A stretch of 30,120 nt of DNA from Lachnospiraceae bacterium. Lineage in GTDB: Bacteria > Bacillota > Clostridia > Lachnospirales > Lachnospiraceae. Shown here one piece after another: positions 7,303 through 15,066 of the stretch (within the stretch, counting starts at the first letter, position 1; the number at the start of each line of letters is the position of its first letter). The stretch is taken from positions 1 through 30,120 of the forward strand of contig SFEV01000042.1 of NCBI GenBank assembly GCA_004557975.1. Reading direction: 5' to 3'. Both the position numbers and the translations under genes were made by a program. The notes beneath the pieces are model-generated. The model worked only from the letters and a program-made list of their open reading frames with translations. It was not told the DNA's origin and ran no database searches.

Positions 7303-9428
7303 TTTGTTTCATCCTTTCCTGCTGCCTGTTCCGCATCCTTTTTCTCCCTCTCCTCATACGCCTGCCGGTAACAATAATCCTGCGAATCGAGGGGCAGCTC
7401 ACTGCACTGCACGCGGACGTATTTCCCATTGTTCTGAAGCAGTCTCGCCTGCTGATTGTCACTGAGCATCGTGATAAACATTTCGCTGATACGCAGCTTC
7501 AGCAGTTCATCCTTCACAGGAACGGCCACCTCCACACGGCGCAATGTATTTCTCGTCATGAAATCCGCGGAAGCAATATATACTTTTTCACGGCTTCCTC
7601 TGCCGAAGATATAAATTCTGGAATGCTCCAGAAATCGCCCAACAATGCTGATTACCCTGATATTTTCCGTCACACCCTTTATTCCGGGAACGAGACAGCA
7701 GATTCCGCGCACTACCATATCAATTCTGACGCCTGCGCAGGAAGCTTCAATCAGTCTGTCAATGATCTTTTTGTCTGTGAGTGAATTGATTTTGATCCCT
7801 ATATAGCCGTCTCCTCCGCTTCTGGCACATGCAATCTCCCCGTCTATCATCTCCAGTATTCTGTTCTGCAGGCACTTCGGTGCCACCAGAAGCTGATCGC
7901 TCTCTGTCACAGTCTCTCCCATGACCAGTGCCTGAAATACGGCAGCAGCCTCCCGGCCGATCTCCGTGTCCGCCGTCATAAGCGAAAAATCTGTATACAT
8001 TCTCGCAGTCTTTTCGTTGTAATTGCCTGTCCCGACCTGTGTATAGTATTCCGTGCCATTCTCCGACCTGCGTGTAATCAGGCAGAGCTTTGAGTGAACC
8101 TTGTAGCCGTCCAGACCGTAAATAACGTGGCAGCCTGCCTCCTCCAGACGTCTTGACCATTCGATGTTGTTCTCTTCATCAAATCTGGCCTTCAGCTCCA
8201 CCAGAACAAGAACATCCTTTCCATTTTCGGCAGCCTCAATCAGTGACTCCACCACTTTACTCTGTCTGGCGACACGATAAAGCGTCATTTTGATGGATAC
8301 AACAGAATCATCATTTGCGGCCTCTCTGAGCATATCCAGGAAGGGCTTCATACTGTCATACGGGTAGGACAGCAGCTTATCCCGCTCCCTGATCTGACGC
8401 AGGATGGATGTGCCGCCGGCAAACTGCGGCGATTTCTGCGGAATTCTTTTCTGGTAAAACAGCTCCGGAATCTGACGCAGGACATCCTGAATCTGGAACA
8501 GGAAGGAGAGATCAAGAGGTGTATTGTTGTGGAACACATACTCACGCCCGACATCCAGATAATCATACAGGGACTCCGCAATATCTCCGTCAAGATCCCG
8601 CGACATCTCCAGACGGACCGGAGCAAGTCGCTTTCTCTTTTTGATCAGCTCAACCATAAATTCACGGTAATCGAGATCCTCATCATACAGAACGTCCGCG
8701 TCAATATCGGCATTTCTCGTCACGCGGATCAGTGACTTGGCTTTGACCACATAGTCCTTGAATACCTTGGGAATAAAATGCAGGATAAGCTCCTCTGACA
8801 GCATATATCTGCGGATCGGATAATTGTTTTCTGCTTTATCCTCAAAACCGCCCTGTGCACCCTTCACCTCAATGAGGCGCGGGAATACGCCTGTTCCGCA
8901 GGGAATGATGCCCAGCTTTTCCTTTCCGTTCTTCCGCTCCAGTAGCACCACTGCATAGATTTCTCTGTTCCGGAGAAAAGGAAACGGCTGCTTTTTGCCG
9001 ACCATGGTCGGTGAAATCAGCGGTGCAATCTCAGCGTCGAAGTAACGCTCCAGATATTCATTCTCTTTTTTTCCGGTCCTGCGAAAATCAACAAGACGAA
9101 TACCGTATGTTTCCAGCTGCTTCATCAGATTTTCATAGACGGCATCTTTCCTGTGATTCAGCTGCGTCACCTGTGTCAGGATTGCATCAATCTGTTCTTT
9201 CGGCGTCATATTTGTCTTGTTGTCTCGGATGTCCTTATCCAGAAGCATCTGATCAATCAGAGATCCGACGCGGACCATAAAAAATTCATCCAGATTACTC
9301 TGATAAATTGAAGCAAAAGAGAGTCTCTCGCAGAGCGGAACTTTTTCACTTTCCGCCTCCTCCAGGACTCTCTCATTAAATTTCAGCCAGGATAACTCCC
9401 GGTTCATATAAATTTGCTGTTCTTTCAT
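7299..9428 (-). CDS. ppk1: polyphosphate kinase (Ppk1)
   Basis: 709 residues, the usual length. It begins with the typical NRELSWLKFNERVLEEA segment. The two conserved histidines are present: His445 in KVHSKLCLI (position of the autophosphorylated His435 of E. coli) and His602 in LEHSRIYIFG. It reversibly makes inorganic polyphosphate from ATP. The ribosome binding site is AGAGGA seven bases before the ATG. It overlaps the downstream CorA gene and so probably drives it; polyphosphate binds Mg2+, which makes the pairing sensible (inference). Confidence 0.96.
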   Translation of the reverse strand: MKEQQIYMNRELSWLKFNERVLEEAESEKVPLCERLSFASIYQSNLDEFFMVRVGSLIDQMLLDKDIRDNKTNMTPKEQIDAILTQVTQLNHRKDAVYENLMKQLETYGIRLVDFRRTGKKENEYLERYFDAEIAPLISPTMVGKKQPFPFLRNREIYAVVLLERKNGKEKLGIIPCGTGVFPRLIEVKGAQGGFEDKAENNYPIRRYMLSEELILHFIPKVFKDYVVKAKSLIRVTRNADIDADVLYDEDLDYREFMVELIKKRKRLAPVRLEMSRDLDGDIAESLYDYLDVGREYVFHNNTPLDLSFLFQIQDVLRQIPELFYQKRIPQKSPQFAGGTSILRQIRERDKLLSYPYDSMKPFLDMLREAANDDSVVSIKMTLYRVARQSKVVESLIEAAENGKDVLVLVELKARFDEENNIEWSRRLEEAGCHVIYGLDGYKVHSKLCLITRRSENGTEYYTQVGTGNYNEKTARMYTDFSLMTADTEIGREAAAVFQALVMGETVTESDQLLVAPKCLQNRILEMIDGEIACARSGGDGYIGIKINSLTDKKIIDRLIEASCAGVRIDMVVRGICCLVPGIKGVTENIRVISIVGRFLEHSRIYIFGRGSREKVYIASADFMTRNTLRRVEVAVPVKDELLKLRISEMFITMLSDNQQARLLQNNGKYVRVQCSELPLDSQDYCYRQAYEEREKKDAEQAAGKDETK

Positions 9429-9455
9429 ACTCCATTCCTCTCCGCACTGCTGCTC

Positions 9456-9469
9456 CGCCCCGGGGCGGC
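9456..9469. repeat. 14-bp perfect GC palindrome in the ppk leader
   Basis: CCGCCCCGGGGCGG lies between the ppk promoter and start codon, about 27 bases before the ATG. It could be a protein-binding site or, in RNA, a short strong hairpin near the ribosome binding site. Confidence 0.45.
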
Positions 9470-9531
9470 ATCACCATTCTTCTGCACAGAAGTATCGGCA
9501 GACAACCGTCTCCTGTGTCAGTCTGAGGAAT

Positions 9532-9586
9532 ATTGTATTACCTTTACGTAAAATTAACCGGGGGATTTATGTGAAAAACATGTAAA
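9532..9586 (-). promoter_or_regulatory. candidate PhoP-regulated promoter of ppk
   Basis: On the minus strand TTTACA (9586-9581) and TTCACA (9575-9570) are direct repeats 11 bases apart, matching the Bacillus PhoP half-box TT(A/C/T)ACA. A TACAAT -10 (9537-9532) has only a weak -35 at the right distance, as in activator-dependent promoters. A third, weaker copy, TTTACG, lies about two periods further downstream. Assignment to PhoP is inference; four half-sites would be more convincing than two. Confidence 0.4.
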
Positions 9587-9599
9587 ATAAATCCGACGA

Positions 9600-10355
9600 T
9601 CACTGAACTGTCTGTCTGTTGATTTTCGACGCCAGCACTCCTGCGCCGAATCCATTGTCAATATTTACTACACTCACTCCGCTGGCACAGGAATTCAGCA
9701 TGGAAAGCAGCGCTGCAAGCCCTCCGAAATTCGCCCCGTATCCGACGCTTGTGGGCACGCCGATGACAGGACATGCCACCAGACCGCCGATCACGCTGAC
9801 GAGAGCGCCCTCCATGCCTGCCACTGCAATCACGGCGTTGGCATCCTCGAAGGCCGGGAGCCTGTGCAGGAGGCGGTGGATTCCCGCCACCCCCACATCA
9901 TACACACGTTCCACGTAATTGCCGTAAAGCTCTGCCGTCACGGCTGCCTCCTCCGCCACCGGAAGGTCACTGGTCCCGGCAGCCACCACGACAATCTTCC
10001 CTGTTTTTTCTGTGGAAGCTCCATTGACGATACCGATGCGCGGCACCGGATTGTAATCCAGATCAACGGTCTGTCCCACAATATCCGCTTTTTCCTGAGA
10101 GAGCCGCGTAATCATAATATTCTTGACGCCGCGGCCTTTCATTGCAGAGGCAATCCCAGTGATCTGTTCAGCAGTTTTCCCTTCGCCGTAGATCACCTCG
10201 GGCATGCCCTGCCGGATATGGCGGTGCAGATCAATGTCCGCATAATTGCCGACCAGCAGTTCCGGCTGCAGTGTAATATCTGACAGCGCCTCATCGGCAG
10301 TTTTTTCCCCCGCCTGTACCTGCCGCAGCAGTTCATAGATTTCATTCCGTTCCAT
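9600..10355 (-). CDS. larB: nickel-pincer cofactor biosynthesis protein LarB
   Basis: 251 residues related to PurE (AIR carboxylase). LarB carboxylates the nicotinate ring of NaAD and splits the phosphoanhydride, the first step towards the nickel-pincer nucleotide of lactate racemase and related enzymes. Diagnostic stretches include VGNYADIDLHR, AGTSDLPVAEEA, GVAGIHRLL, and the C-terminal PVIGVPTSVGYGANFGG with NIDNGFGAG. The second of two consecutive ATGs (10355) is preferred because GGAGG lies five bases before it and only two before the first. No larC, larE or larA is in the window, so its partners lie elsewhere. It follows the acetyltransferase gene by about 80 bases without a terminator. 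Confidence 0.92.
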   Translation of the reverse strand: MERNEIYELLRQVQAGEKTADEALSDITLQPELLVGNYADIDLHRHIRQGMPEVIYGEGKTAEQITGIASAMKGRGVKNIMITRLSQEKADIVGQTVDLDYNPVPRIGIVNGASTEKTGKIVVVAAGTSDLPVAEEAAVTAELYGNYVERVYDVGVAGIHRLLHRLPAFEDANAVIAVAGMEGALVSVIGGLVACPVIGVPTSVGYGANFGGLAALLSMLNSCASGVSVVNIDNGFGAGVLASKINRQTVQ

Positions 10356-10438
10356 CATTTCCTCCAGTTTATGCTCTGTTAGTTTCTGTCTTTATCTGTA
10401 CCGGATCATCTGTCATTTCATTCCACAGAAAAGTCATA

Positions 10439-10930
10439 TCACAGAATACCTGATTTCTGATATGCAATGCGCGGCCTTCCGTCCGCCAGATAGATCCGCC
10501 CGCACTTCACAAATCCATTTTTCTCCAGCACGTGCTGCATGACTTTGTTGTCCTTATGGGTATCCATCCGCAGATTGCCGCACTGTGCAAAGCCCCACAG
10601 AATGCACTGTGCACCTGCTCCTTTCACCCGACCTCTGGAAGCGATGCGGTGAATGACACCGTAGGGATTATCGTTTAGCCAGCTGCCGTCCTCAATGATG
10701 CGGTATGTGGGGTCCTCCCCATGGAAATAGACAAATGTGGCTTCTATCTCTCCATCCTCCACGGCCACGTAGCTGATCCCGTCCGCAATATCCCGGCACA
10801 GCTGCTCCCTGGAAGGATAGCCGCCGCACCACTGGTTCGGATTTCCCGTTCTCGCCATAAATTCACGTGCACCTGCATAAATCTGCAGGAGTATATCAAT
10901 TTCTTCCTGTTTTGTCTTTCTGATTTCCAT
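10439..10930 (-). CDS. GNAT-family N-acetyltransferase
   Basis: 163 residues from the ATG at 10930 (AAGGAG five bases upstream); an in-frame ATG nine codons earlier has no ribosome binding site and would overlap the previous gene. The GNAT layout is visible: an N-terminal strand-helix (MEIRKTKQEEIDILLQIY), a central GEIEATFVYF strand, a degraded acetyl-CoA loop (RGRVKGAGAQCI) and the C-terminal DTHKDNKVMQHVLEKNGFVKCG, typical of family members acting on small molecules or protein N-termini. Substrate unknown. It starts 11 bases after the VWA protein gene, so co-transcription is likely. Confidence 0.85.
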   Translation of the reverse strand: MEIRKTKQEEIDILLQIYAGAREFMARTGNPNQWCGGYPSREQLCRDIADGISYVAVEDGEIEATFVYFHGEDPTYRIIEDGSWLNDNPYGVIHRIASRGRVKGAGAQCILWGFAQCGNLRMDTHKDNKVMQHVLEKNGFVKCGRIYLADGRPRIAYQKSGIL

Positions 10931-10941
10931 TAAAACTCCTT

Positions 10942-12834
10942 TTATTCCTTCAGCCATGCGATCATTTCTTCTTTTGTATCAAACAGCCGGACATTCTTCG
11001 TATCGACACCGGATCCCGTAAGGGCCACATCTCTGCCGTTGGCATCATGATAATTGAATTTGTCACCGCTGTAGTTTCCATACATGCTCCAGATACCGTC
11101 CGAATTCTTTCGCATGGGGTAGATACTCATATATACTCCGTTGGCTCTGTATCCGTCCGTATAGAGCACCTTTCCGCTTCTTGCAAAGTAATAAACAAGG
11201 TTTGCTGATGTGATGTTTGTACCTTTAAACGCAACGATGGCATACGTATATGTTCCGCTCTTCTGGAAAACTGCACCGCACTTTTCGATCACTGCACCCT
11301 CGTTGACCTTCAGCACGTCACCTACTTCATCGATCACTTTTCCATACCTGCATTTTGTCGGAGGAATCGTCACATACACGGAATATTCCGGATGCTTTAC
11401 TATGACATTCACCTTACACGTTGCCTTCTTGCCGTTGGCCTTTGCTGTGACTGTCACTGTACCCTCTGTCTTTCCTTTTACCTTACCGTTTTTCGATACG
11501 GTGGCTATACTCTTGTTGCCGGTCGTCCATGTAACCTTTTTGCTCTTTCCTGTAACGGTGGCTTTCAGCTGGTAAGTTTTGCCGGCATAAATCGTTATCT
11601 CAGTCTTATTCAGCCGGATGGATGCTTTCGGTGTCGTTTTCTTCGGTGTCGTCGATTTTTTATTCTTCACTGTCACCGTGCAAGTCACGGATTTTCCGCC
11701 CACCGTCGCGGTGATCACTGTCTTTCCCTTTTTCTTTGCAGTTACCTTTCCGGATGAATTCACTGCAGCCACAGATTTTTTTGAGCTCTTCCAGGAGGCC
11801 TTCCTGGTCACTCCGTCCACCTGTGCACTCAGTGTGTACGTATCGCCCACATACAGCGTAAGCGTCTTATTGCTTATGGTCGTCTGGGTAATTTTGTCCG
11901 CGATATCCTCAAAGACCTCATCGATCTTCCCGGAATCTGTCACAACATAATATTTGCCTTTGGAAGCCAGATCCTTCATCAGCCGCTTGCCAAAGATCAG
12001 GTCGTTTCCCGATGAGTTATGGAAAAATCCCAGGGCATAGATGAAATAGTCTTTGTTTTTCAGTTTCACGTCTGTCTTGTAGGCAGCGTTTGCATATTTG
12101 TAATGCTTGTGGTCGCCGGCCTTATATCGTCCGGATGACGCTTTGGTTCCGGTCTGGGGAAGTCCGTCCGAACAGAGAATTACATTTTTCATCACATTTT
12201 TGCCGCCGGGAACCTTATCCAGCAGCTCCCCTGCTTTTTTCAACGCCTGATTGATGTTGGTGCCGCCCTTTGCCCTGACTCCGCTGATGGTCGTTGACAG
12301 CGCGCTGTTGTCATTGGTGAAACCGCACGCCACAGATGACGAAGAATTCAGCGTCACTACAGCCACATAGTTGTTCCCTGCAGAGCCAAGCACCTTACTG
12401 CAGAATCGCTTTGCTGCCGCCTTTTCCTTCTTCAGCGGGTTTCCTTTTACGCTGCTGGAGGTGTCGATGATCAGAACGTTGTAGCGAGTCGTTGTGCCGG
12501 TAGACTGCTGCACCACCGATACGAGACACTCCACGCTGGTACCCTCCACCATCGCCGTGATAACTGCAGAGCCTGCGACTCCTCCCGTCACAAGTCCGGT
12601 CTGGCTCACTGTCGCCACGGACGTGTCTGAGCTTCCCCATGCTGCGTCAGAGCGCGCCGCCCCATCGACCAGGACACTCAGCTGGAGCGTCTCTCCGCTC
12701 TGGATGGTTGCGCTGCTCTGGCTCATTTTCACGGTACCGGCTGCTGCTGCAGTCAGTCCCGGAGCGATCGATGAAAACACCATTATCAGAAGCAGAAGCA
12801 TCGCAGTAAATTGTTTTGTTATCAGTTTTTTCAT
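10942..12834 (-). CDS. secreted VWA-domain protein with bacterial Ig-like (Big2) repeats
   Basis: 630 residues from the ATG at 12834 (GGGAGG upstream); longer readings to 12957 run through the promoter. A signal peptide (about 1-31, KK then a leucine-rich core, ending AAAAG) sends it outside. Order: Big2 domain (about 34-110); von Willebrand A domain (about 117-310) with a complete MIDAS (DTSSS 124-128, a Thr in GGTNINQAL, Asp in LCSDGLP); two more Big2 domains (about 315-480); then a C-terminal domain of about 145 residues that I do not recognise. No LPXTG motif or C-terminal membrane anchor is present, so it is probably released or held non-covalently. A role in adhesion or polysaccharide binding is inference. 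Confidence 0.88.
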   Translation of the reverse strand: MKKLITKQFTAMLLLLIMVFSSIAPGLTAAAAGTVKMSQSSATIQSGETLQLSVLVDGAARSDAAWGSSDTSVATVSQTGLVTGGVAGSAVITAMVEGTSVECLVSVVQQSTGTTTRYNVLIIDTSSSVKGNPLKKEKAAAKRFCSKVLGSAGNNYVAVVTLNSSSSVACGFTNDNSALSTTISGVRAKGGTNINQALKKAGELLDKVPGGKNVMKNVILCSDGLPQTGTKASSGRYKAGDHKHYKYANAAYKTDVKLKNKDYFIYALGFFHNSSGNDLIFGKRLMKDLASKGKYYVVTDSGKIDEVFEDIADKITQTTISNKTLTLYVGDTYTLSAQVDGVTRKASWKSSKKSVAAVNSSGKVTAKKKGKTVITATVGGKSVTCTVTVKNKKSTTPKKTTPKASIRLNKTEITIYAGKTYQLKATVTGKSKKVTWTTGNKSIATVSKNGKVKGKTEGTVTVTAKANGKKATCKVNVIVKHPEYSVYVTIPPTKCRYGKVIDEVGDVLKVNEGAVIEKCGAVFQKSGTYTYAIVAFKGTNITSANLVYYFARSGKVLYTDGYRANGVYMSIYPMRKNSDGIWSMYGNYSGDKFNYHDANGRDVALTGSGVDTKNVRLFDTKEEMIAWLKE

Positions 12835-12873
12835 AGCCCGTCCTCCCTTTTTACATTTTTCTCTTTCTGTACC

Positions 12874-12902
12874 AGTATATTTGATCGCAAAATAAAAAGC
12901 AA
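12874..12902 (-). promoter_or_regulatory. sigma-A promoter of the VWA protein gene
   Basis: -35 TTGCTT (12897-12902) and -10 TATACT (12874-12879) on the minus strand, 17-base spacer. It is back to back with the consensus promoter of the phosphatase gene; the two -35 boxes are only 31 bases apart. Confidence 0.65.
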
Positions 12903-12933
12903 CAGAATATGGCGATAACCTGAAATAATATTT

Positions 12934-12962
12934 TTGACACAGCAAATATCCTGTCATATAAT
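12934..12962 (+). promoter_or_regulatory. perfect consensus sigma-A promoter of the phosphatase gene
   Basis: TTGACA (12934-12939), 17-base spacer, TATAAT (12957-12962): both hexamers match consensus exactly. Predicted transcription begins near 12969, giving a leader of about 78 bases. High constitutive expression is expected unless a repressor acts. Confidence 0.88.
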
Positions 12963-13046
12963 AGCGGCAGATAAAAAATCTATATTTTCTGATCTGTCGT
13001 ATACAGCTCTGCCTGTGTGTGGCGATCTGTATCCAGGAGGATTCTT

Positions 13047-13853
13047 ATGTTTGATCTGAATACTGTTGATTTTGAGAAAATTAAAGAAATAGTAAAAGAA
13101 GCAGCGCAGCTTTTTGGAAATGACGAGGCAGCCGCTCATATCAAAGTAAAGGGACGGTCTGATTTCGTGACAGAAGTTGATATGGCAGTACAGACACTTC
13201 TGTGCGGTAAGCTGCAGGCTCTCTACCCGGATATTCAGTTTATGGGGGAGGAAAAGGATAACAGCGACATTGATTTTTCCAGACCTGTATGGATTCTTGA
13301 CCCGGTGGACGGCACGACCAACCTGATTCACCGTTTTCCGGAGAGCTGCATTTCTCTGGGGTTTGTGGCCGACCATCAGATCCTGGCGGGAATCATCTAC
13401 AATCCGTACCACGATGAGCTGTATTTTGCAAAGAAAGGGGAGGGCGCATATCTGAACGGTAAACCCATCCATGTGCGGCCCACCGCAGAGCTGTCCGAGA
13501 GTCTCGTCTCTGTCGGCACGTCTCCGTACCAGCACGAGCTGGCCGGGAAAGTGTTCCGCCAGATTATCAATGTCTATCTGCGCTCCGCAGATATCCGCCG
13601 TATGGGCTCCTCCGCCATCGATCTGGCATACGTGGCCTGCGGACGGACCGACGCATTTTTTGAACTGGTTCTGCGTCCCTGGGATTACGCTGCCGGTCAG
13701 CTGATCGTAACGGAAGCAGGAGGAAAGATAACTGATTTTGACGGCAATCCGATCTTTCCGGACAGGCCTGTCGCTGTGCTTGCATCAAACGGCCTGATCC
13801 ACGATGAAATCATCCGCCTGCTCAATGCTCCGTCACTGCTTGCAGAATCGTAA
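13047..13853 (+). CDS. inositol monophosphatase-family phosphatase
   Basis: 268 residues; the ATG at 13047 is chosen because AGGAGG lies six bases upstream, whereas an in-frame upstream start (13017) has none. Metal-binding motifs of the Li+-sensitive phosphatase superfamily are complete: MGEEKDN, WILDPVDGTTNLIH and RPWDYAAGQLIVTEAGG. Members hydrolyse inositol phosphates, sugar phosphates or nucleotide bisphosphates; which one cannot be read here. Monocistronic: own promoter and own terminator. It is convergent with the DapF-like gene. Confidence 0.93.
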   Translation: MFDLNTVDFEKIKEIVKEAAQLFGNDEAAAHIKVKGRSDFVTEVDMAVQTLLCGKLQALYPDIQFMGEEKDNSDIDFSRPVWILDPVDGTTNLIHRFPESCISLGFVADHQILAGIIYNPYHDELYFAKKGEGAYLNGKPIHVRPTAELSESLVSVGTSPYQHELAGKVFRQIINVYLRSADIRRMGSSAIDLAYVACGRTDAFFELVLRPWDYAAGQLIVTEAGGKITDFDGNPIFPDRPVAVLASNGLIHDEIIRLLNAPSLLAES

Positions 13854-13885
13854 TACGAAATATATCTGCTTTTCGCAGACACAGC

Positions 13886-13930
13886 AGACGGGACTGCCGC
13901 ATATCACTGTGCAACAGTCCCGTCTATTAT
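13886..13930 (+). terminator. intrinsic terminator of the phosphatase gene
   Basis: An 11-bp perfect stem, AGACGGGACTG (13886-13896) with CAGTCCCGTCT (13915-13925), followed by ATTATTTTT on the plus strand. It lies between the two convergent genes and could also slow leftward transcription from the DapF-like gene. Confidence 0.85.
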
Positions 13931-13992
13931 TTTTACAATCCTTTTTGCTCTCTGCGCCACTCTCTGCTGCTGGCCTCCGGACAGCTCCCGGA

Positions 13993-14859
13993 CTACATAA
14001 TCCGGTATCTTCTCAGAAATTCGTCCGACAGTGTAATCCGTCCGATGCATTCCGCACTTCCCGTCATATGGGCGTTCATCTCCTCATCCACACGAACCGT
14101 CAGTGTACCGCCCGGCATATGGACGTACACGCACGGATCGGTGAGACCAAGCCGGTATGCGACTGCCGCCGCCGCACAGCAGCTGCTGCCGGATGCCAGT
14201 GTATAGCCTGCACCGCGCTCATATACTTCTGTGTAAATATTGTTCTTGTCATCGATGCGGATAATCTGCGTATTGATTCCGTCCGGGAAACGGCCCGACG
14301 ATTCCAGCTCTGCACCGATTCTGCAGGCTGCCTCCCCGGAAATCTCCTGCATGGGGATAATGCAATGCAGGTTGCCCATCCACACACAGGTACCCTGATA
14401 TTTTCTCCCGTCGTACACCACCGGAACATACTCACTGCGCTCATCCTGCGAGGCAGCTGCACCGCCAGGCGCTTTCATCTGTCCGCAGTAAAGTTTTCCC
14501 ATGGAAATCGTCATTTCTCTGGCTTCTTCATTGTGATAATGGACCGTGACCTCCCGGCTCGCCGTCTGAAGTGTAAAATCCTTCTTCATCACATATCCTG
14601 CATCCTTCAGATATTTTGCAAAAATGCAGATTCCGTTTCCGCTGATTGCCGCCTCGCTTCCGTCCGGATTGTAGATTCTCACACCCATTTTCCCGTAAAT
14701 CTGCAGCGGTCCCACAAGGATGCCATCCGCTCCGGCTCCAAAACGGCGGTTACAGATACTGCGGATATCCTCCGGTTTCAGTTCATAATTATTTTTCACA
14801 CAGTCATAAATCAGATAATCATTGCCGAAACTCTGATACATGCCAAGCGTCAGTTCCAT
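13993..14859 (-). CDS. DapF-like epimerase/racemase lacking both canonical catalytic cysteines
   Basis: 288 residues collinear with diaminopimelate epimerase over its full length. Substrate-carboxylate residues are kept: Asn in FGNDY, NPDGSEA, the Asn of MGNLHC, the Asn of GINTQ, and ERGAG. The catalytic cysteines are not: by gap-free alignment from memory with E. coli DapF, Cys73 in GNGARCF corresponds to Ile79 in GNGICIF (a Cys sits one residue earlier, at 78), and Cys217 in ACGSG corresponds to Ser223 in ASGSS, followed by a Cys pair at 227-228. I therefore do not assign the dapF symbol. It may be a racemase for another amino acid with altered chemistry, or a non-catalytic relative. The AraC gene is divergent from it and may control it. 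Confidence 0.8.
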   Translation of the reverse strand: MELTLGMYQSFGNDYLIYDCVKNNYELKPEDIRSICNRRFGAGADGILVGPLQIYGKMGVRIYNPDGSEAAISGNGICIFAKYLKDAGYVMKKDFTLQTASREVTVHYHNEEAREMTISMGKLYCGQMKAPGGAAASQDERSEYVPVVYDGRKYQGTCVWMGNLHCIIPMQEISGEAACRIGAELESSGRFPDGINTQIIRIDDKNNIYTEVYERGAGYTLASGSSCCAAAAVAYRLGLTDPCVYVHMPGGTLTVRVDEEMNAHMTGSAECIGRITLSDEFLRRYRIM

Positions 14860-15066
14860 GGTAAAATCCCCTTTCCAAATATTTATTAATCTTATGCATC
14901 TGGTCTGCTTCTTATTTTACAGAACATATTTTGAAATAAAAATCCTCTTTCTGCTTTATTTCTTGCATATAGTGCTGTATACTTATAGTGATAATACCAG
15001 AATTTCGTGAGCGTAAAGCGCGGAGAAATCCGCAGGCATCAGAACGAAGACGAGGTGAAAGGGCAG

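Noticed and set aside
9563..9594. Inverted repeat GGATTTAT/ATAAATCC after larB as a terminator
   Set aside because: The stem is AT-rich, the 16-base loop is long and no U tract follows; the PhoP-box reading of the same bases is at least as good.
14940..15006. Promoter of the AraC gene
   Set aside because: Several -10-like boxes (TATACT, TATAGT, GATAAT) lie here, but none has a -35 at 16-18 bases, so no single promoter could be called.
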